DNA of 25,970 bases from Azoarcus sp. (lineage in GTDB: Bacteria; Pseudomonadota; Gammaproteobacteria; Burkholderiales; Rhodocyclaceae): assembly GCA_031258035.1 (NCBI GenBank), contig JAIRNL010000054.1, positions 1 through 25,970 on the forward strand, in the 5' to 3' direction. Shown in pieces: positions 16,144 to 23,320 of this stretch. The translations under genes were made by a program, and so were the position numbers. Positions within the stretch are counted from its first letter, which is position 1; each line of letters opens with the position of its first letter. A model generated the notes under the pieces. That model did no database searches and was not told where the DNA came from. It was given only the letters and a program-made list of their open reading frames with translations.

Positions 16144-17436
16144 TCAGCGTTTTTCCAGCGGCACGACATCGCGCCTGGCCGCGCCGATGTAGAGCTGGCG
16201 CGGACGCCCGATCTTGTATTCGGGATCGGTAAGCATTTCCTCCCACTGCGCCATCCAGCCCGACGTCCTCGCCAACGCGAAGATGCAGGTAAACATCGAG
16301 GTGGGAATGCCGATCGCCTTTTGCACGATGCCTGAATAAAAATCCACGTTTGGATAGAGCTTCTTCTCGATGAAGTATTCATCTTCCAGCGCGATTTTTT
16401 CCAACGCCAGCGCCAGCTTGAAGAGGCGGTCGTTTTCCAGTCCCAGCTCGGCCAGGACATCGCGGCAGACTTTACGCATCAGCTTGGCGCGCGGGTCGAA
16501 GTTCTTGTAGACGCGATGCCCGAAGCCCATCAGCTTGAAGGGATCGCGCTTGTCCTTGGCGCGTTCGATGAATTCGCCGACGCGGGAAACGTCGCCGATC
16601 TCTTCCAGCATTTTGAGGCAGGCCTCGTTCGCGCCGCCGTGCGCAGGACCCCAGAGGCAGGCGATGCCCGCCGCGATGCAGGCGAAGGGATTCGCGCCGG
16701 AGGAACCCGCGAGCCGCACAGTGGAGGTGGAAGCATTCTGCTCGTGGTCGGCGTGCAGGATGAAAATCACGTCGAGCGCGCGCGCCAGCACCGGGTTGGG
16801 TTTGTATTCCTCGCACGGCGTTCCAAACATCATGTACATGAAATTCTCAACATAGCCCAGATCGTTCCTGGGGTACATGAAAGGCAGGCCGCTGTTGTAC
16901 TTGTAGGCCATCGCCACGATGGTCGGCAGCTTGGCGATGATGCGGTGGAAGCTCATGTTGCGATGCCCGACTTCGGAAAAATTCATGGCGTCGTGATAAA
17001 AGGCGGAAAGCGCCCCGACCACACCGGTCATGACCGCCATTGGATGCGCGTCGCGGCGAAACCCATTGTAGAAGCGGGTCAGTTGGTCATGGACCAGCGT
17101 GTGCTTCCGGATGGTATTCTCAAACGCGGTTTTTTGCGCAATCGTGGGCAGTTCGCCGTTTTTCAGGAGGTAGGCGACTTCCAGGAAATTGCACTGTTCG
17201 GCCAGTTGCTCGATGGGATAGCCCCGATAAAGCAGCTCGCCCTTGTCGCCGTCGATGTAGGCAATAGCGGATTTGCAGCTCGCGGTCGACAAAAAGCCGG
17301 AATCGTAGGTGAACATCCCGGCCTTGTTGCCCAGGGCGCGAATGTCGATACAGTCATTACCATGCGTCGGGGTGAGCACGGGTAATTCAATGACCTTCTC
17401 GTCTACGTTCAGTGTTGCGATGCGTTCGGATGTCAT
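16144..17436 (-). CDS. gltA: Citrate synthase
   Basis: Condenses acetyl-CoA and oxaloacetate to citrate, the entry step of the TCA cycle. The 430-residue protein is of the Gram-negative hexameric type. Catalytic residues are visible: the histidine of ILHADHEQNASTSTVRL, the second histidine of MGFGHRVYKNFDPRA, and the aspartate of NVDFYSG, followed by ARTSGWMAQW and a C-terminal RPRQLYIG. I start at the ATG at 17434-17436 (MTSERIATLNVDE), which has an AGGGAGAA Shine-Dalgarno; the longer open frame adds 33 residues without support. The 142-bp gap from sdhE is the largest inside this block apart from the one before sucA, so gltA may have its own promoter. Confidence 0.97.
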   Translation of the reverse strand: MTSERIATLNVDEKVIELPVLTPTHGNDCIDIRALGNKAGMFTYDSGFLSTASCKSAIAYIDGDKGELLYRGYPIEQLAEQCNFLEVAYLLKNGELPTIAQKTAFENTIRKHTLVHDQLTRFYNGFRRDAHPMAVMTGVVGALSAFYHDAMNFSEVGHRNMSFHRIIAKLPTIVAMAYKYNSGLPFMYPRNDLGYVENFMYMMFGTPCEEYKPNPVLARALDVIFILHADHEQNASTSTVRLAGSSGANPFACIAAGIACLWGPAHGGANEACLKMLEEIGDVSRVGEFIERAKDKRDPFKLMGFGHRVYKNFDPRAKLMRKVCRDVLAELGLENDRLFKLALALEKIALEDEYFIEKKLYPNVDFYSGIVQKAIGIPTSMFTCIFALARTSGWMAQWEEMLTDPEYKIGRPRQLYIGAARRDVVPLEKR

Positions 17437-17470
17437 GTGTATTCTCCCTGTTGTAGTCATGTTTTCGAAT

Positions 17471-17513
17471 GCGCGATCAAAACCGCGCGTCCGATCGAGG
17501 TAAAACCACGCGC
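17471..17513. promoter_or_regulatory. Repeats in the gltA leader
   Basis: The stretch between sdhE and gltA holds an AAAACC-CGCG direct repeat (17479-17489 and 17502-17512, 23 bp apart, about two helical turns) and a small inverted repeat, GCGCG at 17471-17475 with CGCGC at 17484-17488. It lies 35-77 bp upstream of the gltA ATG. It may be a regulator site or a leader hairpin; nothing proves either. Confidence 0.25.
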
Positions 17514-17578
17514 CCGGAAAAACTTCAAGGCGCAAAGGCGAATATCAAAAAGCCGACATTTCGCCCGACCCTCCCTTT

Positions 17579-17827
17579 TTATGGTTTGCATTCACGCAAC
17601 ATGGCGACAACCGGCGTCAGGCGAGCGTCTTCGCACTCGTCCCGTCCGCTGATTAGACGCCACAACGCCATGTCATCGTAATCAGCAAGCGCGATGAACG
17701 CCTGCTGTTCGGATTCGGAGCATTTCCAGAAAACCGCTTTCAGGAAACGCCCCAGAACCATATCCACTTCCAGCATCCCGCGACGGGTACAGCGCCACCT
17801 GAGACGCTCGAAAGCAGCGCGTTCCAT
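17579..17827 (-). CDS. sdhE: FAD assembly factor SdhE
   Basis: Small cytoplasmic factor (82 residues) that promotes covalent attachment of FAD to SdhA. The hallmark Arg-Gly-x-x-Glu motif is present in CTRRGMLEVDMVLGRF, followed by the short acidic helix (EQQAFIALADYDDMALWRLISG) typical of the YgfY/SdhE fold. The ATG overlaps the sdhB stop by one base (TGATG), so I use the short start MERAAFERLRW and not the longer open frame, which runs into sdhB. Its place directly after sdhB fits its role. Confidence 0.93.
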   Translation of the reverse strand: MERAAFERLRWRCTRRGMLEVDMVLGRFLKAVFWKCSESEQQAFIALADYDDMALWRLISGRDECEDARLTPVVAMLRECKP

Positions 17828-18537
17828 CAGACCGCCCGCGCCACCATCATATCCCGGATCTTGCCGATGGCGCGCGTGGGATTCAAGCCCTTGGGACAAA
17901 CATCCACGCAGTTCATGATGGTGTGGCAGCGAAAGAGCCGGTACGGGTCCTCCAGGTTGTCCAGGCGTTCATTGGTCGCCTGGTCGCGGGTATCGGCCAA
18001 GAAACGGTAGGCGGCGAGCAACCCGGCAGGCCCCACGAACTTATCCGGGTTCCACCAGAACGACGGACAGGAAGTCGAACAGCAGGCGCACAGGATGCAC
18101 TCGTAGAGGCCGTTCAGCTCCTCCCGTTCTTCCGGTGTTTGCAGACGCTCGCGCTCCAGCGGCGGATCGTTGTTGATGAGGTAGGGTTTGATGGAATGAT
18201 ACTGTTTGAAAAACTGCGTCATGTCCACCACCAGATCGCGGATTACCGGCAACCCCGGCAAGGGCTTCAGGACAATCGGCTCTTTCAGGGAATCCAGTTC
18301 CGTGAGGCAGGCCAGCCCGTTTTTCCCGTTGATGTTCATGGCGTCCGAACCGCATACCCCTTCGCGGCAGGAACGGCGATAGGCAATCGTCTCGTCCCTA
18401 GCCTTCAATTTGGTCAGGGCGTCCAGGAGCTTGCGATCGGTAGAATCGACTTCCACGGAAATGTCCTGCATATAGGGACGCTCGTCCTTGTCCGGATCGT
18501 AGCGGTAAATCCTGAATCGCACCGCGCGTTTCGTCAT
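17827..18537 (-). CDS. sdhB: Succinate dehydrogenase iron-sulfur subunit
   Basis: Carries electrons from the SdhA flavin to quinone through three iron-sulfur clusters. In the 236-residue product the 2Fe-2S ligands are in CREGVCGSDAMNI and the later LAC; the 4Fe-4S ligands in CILCACCSTSC; and the 3Fe-4S ligands in CHTIMNCVDVCPKGLNP, with the quinone-site PSFWW tryptophan between them. The start MTKRAVRFRIYRYDP has an AAAGGAGAG Shine-Dalgarno 4-5 bp upstream; a longer TTG reading overlaps that signal and is rejected. It sits between sdhA and sdhE. Confidence 0.97.
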   Translation of the reverse strand: MTKRAVRFRIYRYDPDKDERPYMQDISVEVDSTDRKLLDALTKLKARDETIAYRRSCREGVCGSDAMNINGKNGLACLTELDSLKEPIVLKPLPGLPVIRDLVVDMTQFFKQYHSIKPYLINNDPPLERERLQTPEEREELNGLYECILCACCSTSCPSFWWNPDKFVGPAGLLAAYRFLADTRDQATNERLDNLEDPYRLFRCHTIMNCVDVCPKGLNPTRAIGKIRDMMVARAV

Positions 18538-18580
18538 TTCTCTCTCCTTTCGTTCTTCGTTCAATTCCGTCGTTCTACGT

Positions 18581-20377
18581 TCAGTAAGAGCGGGTCTTCA
18601 GGGCGACCGTCTCGACTGTGAGGGGCTGCAAGCGCACCGGCTTGTAGGCGACGCGGTTGCCTTCCCGATGCCAGAGGCTGTGCTTCAGCCATGCCTTGTC
18701 GTTCCGGCCATTCGGAAATTCCGGCGTATTTGGGGCGTCGTCGCGCATATGCGCGCCGCGCGATTCCTTTCTCGCCTCGGCGGAAATCATCGTCGCCTTG
18801 GCAACCTCGATCAGGTTCTCGGTTTCCAGCGCCTCGACGCGGGCGGTGTTCCAGACCAGCGATTTATCCTTGATTTCCAGGTTCTGCGTCATTTTTTCGA
18901 CTTCCAGAATGCGCGTCACCCCTTTTTGCAACAGGTCAGCAAAGCGGAACACCCCGGCGTGATCCTGCATGGCGCAGGCAATCGCCTGCCGCGCCTCATG
19001 GACGCTCACGCCGCCCTGACGCTGGTCGATCGCCTCGATCCGCGATCGGGCGCGGTCGGCGGCATCCTTTGGCAACTCGCGGTGCGCCTTGCCCACCTTC
19101 AGGTCTTCCACGGCGGAATCGCCCGCGGACTTGCCAAAGACCAGGAGATCGAGGAGCGAATTGGTACCCAGACGGTTCGCGCCATGCACGGAAGCACAGG
19201 CGCATTCGCCCGCTGCGTAGAAGCCGGGTACCACGACATTCTCGCCGTCCGCGCCTAGCGCCACGACGCGCCCGTCATAGCTCGTGGGAATCCCGCCCAT
19301 CTGGTAGTGCGCGGTCGGCACCACGGGAATGGGCGCCTTGATCGGATCGACGCCCGCGAACTGGATGGAAATCTCCCGGATGCCCGGCAGCCGCTTCATG
19401 ATCGTTTCCGGATCGAGGTGGGTTATATCGAGGAGCACATAATCCCTGTTCGGCCCGCAGCCGCGCCCTTCCTTGATTTCGGTGGTCATGGCGCGGGAAA
19501 CCACGTCGCGCGAGGCCAAATCCTTGGCGTTCGGCGCGTAGCGTTCCATGAAATGCTCGTTGTCCGCGTTTCTCAGGATGCCGCCCTCGCCGCGCACGCC
19601 TTCGGTAATCAGGACACCGGCACCCGCCACGCCCGTCGGGTGAAACTGCCAGAATTCCATGTCTTCGAGCGGGATGCCTGCGCGCGCCGCCATGCCAAGG
19701 CCATCGCCGGTGTTGATGAAGGCATTGGTGGAGGAAGCGAAGATGCGCCCCGCGCCGCCGGTGGCGAAGATCACCGCGCGGGCGTGGAAAATCGCGATCT
19801 GGCCGGTTTCCATCTCCATCGCGGAAACGCCGACCACGACGCCTTCCGGATCGCGGATCAGATCGAGCGCCATCCATTCGACGAAGAACTGGGTGTTGGC
19901 CTTTACGTTCCGCTGGTACATGGCGTGGAGCATGGCGTGCCCGGTGCGGTCGGCGGCGGCGCAAGCGCGGCGCACCGGCTTTTCGCCAAAGTTGGACATA
20001 TGGCCGCCGAAGTTGCGCTGGTAAATCTTGCCATTGTCGACGCGGTCGAAGGGCATCCCGTAGTGTTCGAGATCGACCACCACTTCCACGGCCTTTCGGC
20101 ACATATACTCGATGGAATCCTGGTCGCCCAGCCAGTCGGAACCCTTGACGGTATCGTACATGTGCCAACGCCAGTGGTCTTCCTCGGAATTGCCGAGCGA
20201 GGCGGCAACACCCCCCTGGGCGGCCACGGTGTGCGAACGGGTTGGAAAGACCTTGGAGAGGACGGCGGTCTTCAGGCCAGCTTCGGAAAGCTGGATGGCG
20301 GAACGCAGCCCCGCGCCACCCGCGCCGACGACCACCGCGTCGAATTTGAGAATGGAAACATTCATGGGAACACTCAT
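18581..20377 (-). CDS. sdhA: Succinate dehydrogenase flavoprotein subunit
   Basis: Oxidises succinate to fumarate in the TCA cycle and respiratory complex II. The 598-residue protein shows the FAD-binding VVVGAGGAGLRSA near the N-terminus, the histidine for covalent FAD in RSHTVAAQGG, the substrate-site segment FHPTGVAGAGVLITEGVRGEG, AMTTEIKEGRGCG, PTAHYQMGGIPT, the AGECACASVHGANRLG flavin site, and the C-terminal ESRGAHMRDD and LKHSLWH. The ATG at 20375-20377 directly follows the sdhD stop (TAAATG) and has GGAGG 6 bp upstream; an internal ATG at 20365 lacks one. Confidence 0.98.
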   Translation of the reverse strand: MSVPMNVSILKFDAVVVGAGGAGLRSAIQLSEAGLKTAVLSKVFPTRSHTVAAQGGVAASLGNSEEDHWRWHMYDTVKGSDWLGDQDSIEYMCRKAVEVVVDLEHYGMPFDRVDNGKIYQRNFGGHMSNFGEKPVRRACAAADRTGHAMLHAMYQRNVKANTQFFVEWMALDLIRDPEGVVVGVSAMEMETGQIAIFHARAVIFATGGAGRIFASSTNAFINTGDGLGMAARAGIPLEDMEFWQFHPTGVAGAGVLITEGVRGEGGILRNADNEHFMERYAPNAKDLASRDVVSRAMTTEIKEGRGCGPNRDYVLLDITHLDPETIMKRLPGIREISIQFAGVDPIKAPIPVVPTAHYQMGGIPTSYDGRVVALGADGENVVVPGFYAAGECACASVHGANRLGTNSLLDLLVFGKSAGDSAVEDLKVGKAHRELPKDAADRARSRIEAIDQRQGGVSVHEARQAIACAMQDHAGVFRFADLLQKGVTRILEVEKMTQNLEIKDKSLVWNTARVEALETENLIEVAKATMISAEARKESRGAHMRDDAPNTPEFPNGRNDKAWLKHSLWHREGNRVAYKPVRLQPLTVETVALKTRSY

Positions 20378-20725
20378 TTACAGCCTCCAGAGAATCGCGG
20401 CAATCCAGGCGGTATAGCCCGTGAGCGCCAGAATCGTCAGCGCATGCAGGGTGAGCCGTACGCTCACTGGCTTCACGTAGTCCATCCACAGATCGCGCAC
20501 GCCAATCCAGGCGTGATAAAAGAGCGAGAGCGCAAAGAGGAAGGTGAAGAACTTGACCGCGCCATTGGCGAAGACGCTGCGCCAGACATCGAAATCCGAT
20601 GGCCTGAGCGTCAGGAAGATCGTCACGATAAAGACGCTGTAAAAGGCCATGACGACCGCCGTGGCGCGCTGGACGATCCAGTCCTTGAGGCCATAGTGCG
20701 CCCCGACAACGATACGATTGATCAC
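20378..20725 (-). CDS. sdhD: Succinate dehydrogenase membrane anchor SdhD
   Basis: Membrane anchor that, with SdhC, binds heme b and quinone in complex II. The 115-residue product has three hydrophobic segments (about residues 18-40 AVVMAFYSVFIVTIFL; 57-75 FFTFLFALSLFYHAWIGV; 90-112 LTLHALTILALTGYTAWIA). The probable heme-ligand histidine is in FYHAWIGVRDLWMDYVK, a conserved SdhD signature. I use the GTG at 20725, which overlaps the sdhC stop by 4 bp (GTGA) and has GGAGG 8 bp upstream; an upstream in-frame TTG adds six residues and covers that site. Confidence 0.93.
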   Translation of the reverse strand: MINRIVVGAHYGLKDWIVQRATAVVMAFYSVFIVTIFLTLRPSDFDVWRSVFANGAVKFFTFLFALSLFYHAWIGVRDLWMDYVKPVSVRLTLHALTILALTGYTAWIAAILWRL

Positions 20726-21117
20726 AGCAGTATCCTCCAGCAAATCAAAGCTGTCAGCGTCAGGCTAGCGACAAAGACGATCGCGGCGGAACGCCGCGCC
20801 GCCGCCAGATCCACGCCCACATCAAGGTCGATGAACAAAAAACGGATCCCCGCGCAAAAGTGATGCAGGAATGCCCAGATCAGTCCCGCAAACGAGAGCT
20901 TCGCAATCGGATGCGCGGTGACGCGGGCAAAGCACTCGAAACTTTCCGGCGAGGTCACGCTTGCCCCAAAGAGCCAGATGAGCGGCGCCAGCGCCAGAAA
21001 AAGCCCCACGCCGCTGACGCGGTGAAAAATGGACAGCAGTCCCGGCATGGGCAGTGAAAACATGATGGAAAACAAGTCCAGGTACTTCGGACGCTTCCGG
21101 ATACGCAGCGCACTCAT
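20722..21117 (-). CDS. sdhC: Succinate dehydrogenase cytochrome b556 subunit SdhC
   Basis: First gene of the sdh set, encoding the cytochrome b subunit of complex II. The 131-residue product begins MSALRIRKRPKYLDLF and carries the SIFHRVSGVGLFLAL signature in the first membrane helix, the heme-ligand region LHHFCAGIRFLFIDL, and three membrane segments in total. Two ATGs at 21126 and 21123 lie further upstream, but GAGG is correctly spaced (9 bp) only for 21117. Overlap with sdhD indicates coupled translation. Confidence 0.95.
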   Translation of the reverse strand: MSALRIRKRPKYLDLFSIMFSLPMPGLLSIFHRVSGVGLFLALAPLIWLFGASVTSPESFECFARVTAHPIAKLSFAGLIWAFLHHFCAGIRFLFIDLDVGVDLAAARRSAAIVFVASLTLTALICWRILL

Positions 21118-21191
21118 GAACATCATCCTCGAAAGTTCAGAAAAACCGGCGAAAACCCGCCGATAACCAACACACTGCCAAAAGGCCAGTG

Positions 21192-21197
21192 ATTATA
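21192..21197 (-). promoter_or_regulatory. Candidate -10 of the sdhC promoter
   Basis: A perfect TATAAT on the minus strand lies about 75 bp before the sdhC ATG in the 123-bp gap after the gntR gene. The best -35-like hexamer, TTGCGT, is 19 bp upstream, which is long, so activator help may be needed. TTGCG/CGCAA half-sites (21200-21204 and 21218-21222) flank the -35 region and may be an operator. A full TCTTATATAAGA site is absent here. Confidence 0.5.
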
Positions 21198-21240
21198 CCT
21201 TGCGCACCCGCTTATTACGCAAACGCGCGAAAAGCTGCCA

Positions 21241-22011
21241 TCAACCAAGCTCATTGTGATAATGATGCCGTTTCGTCGTGTAGAATCCGCGCCGCCATTC
21301 CACCGGACGTTCCGCATAGGTATAGGCGCGCCGTTCCACGAGGAGCAGCGGCGCGTTGGGCGCGACATCCAGCAGTCTGGCTGCTTTCGCCGTTGCCGTC
21401 ACTGCCCGCAGCCGTTCTTCAGCGTGGATCATGTGCACACCGAAGCGTTGTTCGAAAAACCGGTAGATCGAGGCGACCGGGCCTTCCTGTTCCAGCATCG
21501 CCAGCGTCAGTTCGCCGAAGATTTCCGCGGGCAGGAACATCTGGTCGAAGACGACCGGGGACATGTCGAAGAAGAGCAAACGCTCGACCGCCACCACCGG
21601 ATCGCCCGGCGGGATGTCCAGCGCCGCCGCCGTCGCCGCGTCCGCCTTTTCCAGTCCGCAGGAAAGCGGCTGGCTACGTTTTTGCTGCGGCAGGCCATCG
21701 TCGGAGCGCAGGCGCAGAAAACGGTAGCGGGCGCGGGGATCGTCATGCGAAGCCACAAAGGTGCCCTTGCCCTGGCGCCGCACCAGCAGGTTCTCGCCGG
21801 ACATCTCGTCGATGGCTTTTCGCACCGTGCCTTGGCTCACGCCAAAACGCGCCGCCAGTTCCGCCTCGCTGGGAATCAGGGCGCCCGGCAGCCATTCGCC
21901 CGCGCCCAGCGCGTCCATCATCAGTGTCCTGATTTGACGGTAAAGCGGGCTGAAAGTCGGCGAAGCCGCCGCCTGGCGGATAATGTGCGGAACAGAAGAC
22001 GTATCGGACAT
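21241..22011 (-). CDS. GntR-family (HutC/UTRA) transcriptional regulator
   Basis: DNA-binding regulator of 256 residues. The N-terminal winged helix-turn-helix (about residues 20-90) contains PLYRQIRTLM, the recognition region SEAELAARFGVSQGTVRKAI and the wing RRQGKGTFVAS. The C-terminal UTRA ligand-binding domain follows (about 105-245; VVAVERLLFFDMSPVVFDQMFLPAEIF, then LLLVERRAYTYAERPVEW). It sits between sdhC and divergent mdh, so it probably controls TCA genes in response to a small metabolite; the ligand cannot be read from sequence. No Shine-Dalgarno is visible at the ATG, and a candidate promoter would put the transcript start within a few bases of it. Confidence 0.94.
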   Translation of the reverse strand: MSDTSSVPHIIRQAAASPTFSPLYRQIRTLMMDALGAGEWLPGALIPSEAELAARFGVSQGTVRKAIDEMSGENLLVRRQGKGTFVASHDDPRARYRFLRLRSDDGLPQQKRSQPLSCGLEKADAATAAALDIPPGDPVVAVERLLFFDMSPVVFDQMFLPAEIFGELTLAMLEQEGPVASIYRFFEQRFGVHMIHAEERLRAVTATAKAARLLDVAPNAPLLLVERRAYTYAERPVEWRRGFYTTKRHHYHNELG

Positions 22012-22019
22012 GGCGACGC

Positions 22020-22048
22020 ATTAAACCACAAAAACCGACAACAGTCTA
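22020..22048 (-). promoter_or_regulatory. Candidate gntR-gene promoter
   Basis: On the minus strand TAGACT (22043-22048, 4 of 6 to TTGACA) is 17 bp from TTTAAT (22020-22025, 5 of 6 to TATAAT). The start point would fall near 22013, giving an almost leaderless message, which agrees with the missing Shine-Dalgarno. The palindrome at 22049-22060 touches the -35, as expected for autoregulation. Confidence 0.4.
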
Positions 22049-22060
22049 TCTTATATAAGA
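22049..22060. promoter_or_regulatory. Palindromic operator candidate TCTTATATAAGA
   Basis: A perfect 12-bp palindrome in the 158-bp region between the divergent gntR-type gene and mdh. It abuts the candidate -35 of the regulator gene and ends 12 bp before the candidate -35 of mdh. AT-rich perfect dyads next to a GntR gene are typical binding sites for that family, so this is the likely site of the neighbouring regulator. Confidence 0.6.
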
Positions 22061-22072
22061 CACATCATTAAT

Positions 22073-22102
22073 TTGACAGCAGACAAGTCAAACTTCTACC
22101 AT
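22073..22102 (+). promoter_or_regulatory. Candidate mdh promoter
   Basis: A perfect TTGACA (22073-22078) is followed after 18 bp by TACCAT (22097-22102), which matches TATAAT at four positions. It would give a leader of roughly 60 bases ending in the AGGAGA Shine-Dalgarno of mdh. Confidence 0.5.
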
Positions 22103-22169
22103 AGCTTCGCGCGCCATCCATGGGCGTACTTGATAAACGAAGGATTTTCATTCCTCACAGGAGATTTTC

Positions 22170-23183
22170 ATGACTCTGACAAAGCCCCCCCTGCGCGTCG
22201 CCATCACCGGCGCCGCCGGACAAATCGGCTACAGCCTCTTGTTTCGCATCGCTTCCGGCGAGATGCTGGGCAAAGACCAGCCCGTCATCCTGCACCTTCT
22301 CGACCTGCCCGTCGAAAAGGTACAAAAGGCGCTCCAGGGCGTCATCATGGAACTCGATGACTGCGCCTTCCCCTTGCTTTCCGGCGTCGTTGCCACGGGC
22401 GATCCCAATGTGGCCTTCAGGGACGCCGACATCTGTCTTCTGGTCGGCGCCAAGCCGCGCGGCCCCGGCATGGAGCGCGCCGATCTCCTGAAGGACAACG
22501 GCGCGATCTTCATCGTGCAGGGCAAGGCCATCGCCGAAAACGCGAAGGAGGACGTGAAGGTATTGGTAGTCGGCAACCCCTGCAACACCAACGCCTACAT
22601 CGCCCGCGCCGCAGCCCTCAAGGCCGGGCGCACCAATCCCGCCAACTACCACGCCATGCTGCGCCTTGACCACAACCGCGCGCTCACGCAACTGGCGCAG
22701 AAATCCGGACGTCCGATCGCTTCCCTGAAAAAGCTCGTCGTCTGGGGCAACCATTCGCCTTCCATGTATGCCGATTATCGCTTCGTCACTTCCAGCGGTG
22801 ACAGCGTAAAGGCGCTCATTCATGATGAAAAGTGGAACAACGATGTCTTCCTGCCCACTGTGAGCAAGCGCGGCGCGGCGATCATCGAGGCGCGCGGGCT
22901 TTCTTCCGCCGCTTCCGCCGCCAACGCCGCAATCGACCACATCCGCGACTGGACGCTGGGTTCCGATGACTGGGTGACGCTGGGCATTCCCGCTCCCGCC
23001 GAAAATGGCTATGACATTCCAGAGGGCATCGTCTTCGGTCTTCCCTGCGAATGCAAAAACGGCGCTTTCTCGCTTATTCGCGGCCTGGAGATCGACGATT
23101 ATTCCAAAACGAAGATCACCGTCACGCTGAAGGAACTGGAAGATGAGCGCGTCGCCGTCGCGGATTTGTTGAAATCCCTGTAA
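22170..23183 (+). CDS. mdh: Malate dehydrogenase
   Basis: Interconverts malate and oxaloacetate with NAD(H) in the TCA cycle. The 337-residue protein is of the cytosolic-type Mdh used by betaproteobacteria and not the E. coli type. Seen: the Rossmann motif VAITGAAGQIGYSLLFRI, LLDLP, LLVGAKPRGPGMERADLL with substrate-binding arginines, VGNPCNTNAYIA, the catalytic Asp in MLRLDHNRA, and the catalytic His in VVWGNHSPSMYAD. AGGAGA lies 8 bp before the ATG. It is divergent from the GntR-type gene, shares its control region, and is followed by a hairpin terminator. Confidence 0.97.
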   Translation: MTLTKPPLRVAITGAAGQIGYSLLFRIASGEMLGKDQPVILHLLDLPVEKVQKALQGVIMELDDCAFPLLSGVVATGDPNVAFRDADICLLVGAKPRGPGMERADLLKDNGAIFIVQGKAIAENAKEDVKVLVVGNPCNTNAYIARAAALKAGRTNPANYHAMLRLDHNRALTQLAQKSGRPIASLKKLVVWGNHSPSMYADYRFVTSSGDSVKALIHDEKWNNDVFLPTVSKRGAAIIEARGLSSAASAANAAIDHIRDWTLGSDDWVTLGIPAPAENGYDIPEGIVFGLPCECKNGAFSLIRGLEIDDYSKTKITVTLKELEDERVAVADLLKSL

Positions 23184-23231
23184 GCCGCGGGAATGATGAT
23201 AGGATCGCGGGCGTCCTGAAATTCGGAATGG

Positions 23232-23259
23232 AAACCCGGACGCCTGCCGGGTTTTATTC
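23232..23259 (+). terminator. Rho-independent terminator after mdh
   Basis: AAACCCGG (23232-23239) pairs with CCGGGTTT (23247-23254) over a 7-base loop, and the strand continues TATTCT. It lies 49 bp after the mdh stop and before the next gene, separating the two. Confidence 0.75.
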
Positions 23260-23320
23260 TATCAGGCGCGCGTACCCGGCTTCCATGCTCTGGCGCGAGT
23301 AATTCATCAAGGAGATTCGC

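Noticed and set aside
13464..16232. A 922-codon open frame antisense to sucA
   Set aside because: sucA is unmistakable on the other strand; the frame is open because of codon bias, with no recognisable domain.
19307..20863. A 518-codon open frame antisense to sdhA, sdhD and part of sdhC
   Set aside because: Runs across three genuine overlapping genes; no start signal and no domain.
21137..21172. CGGCG/CGCCG hairpin in the sdhC leader as an attenuator
   Set aside because: Five-base stem in GC-rich DNA with no T run or competing structure; likely chance.
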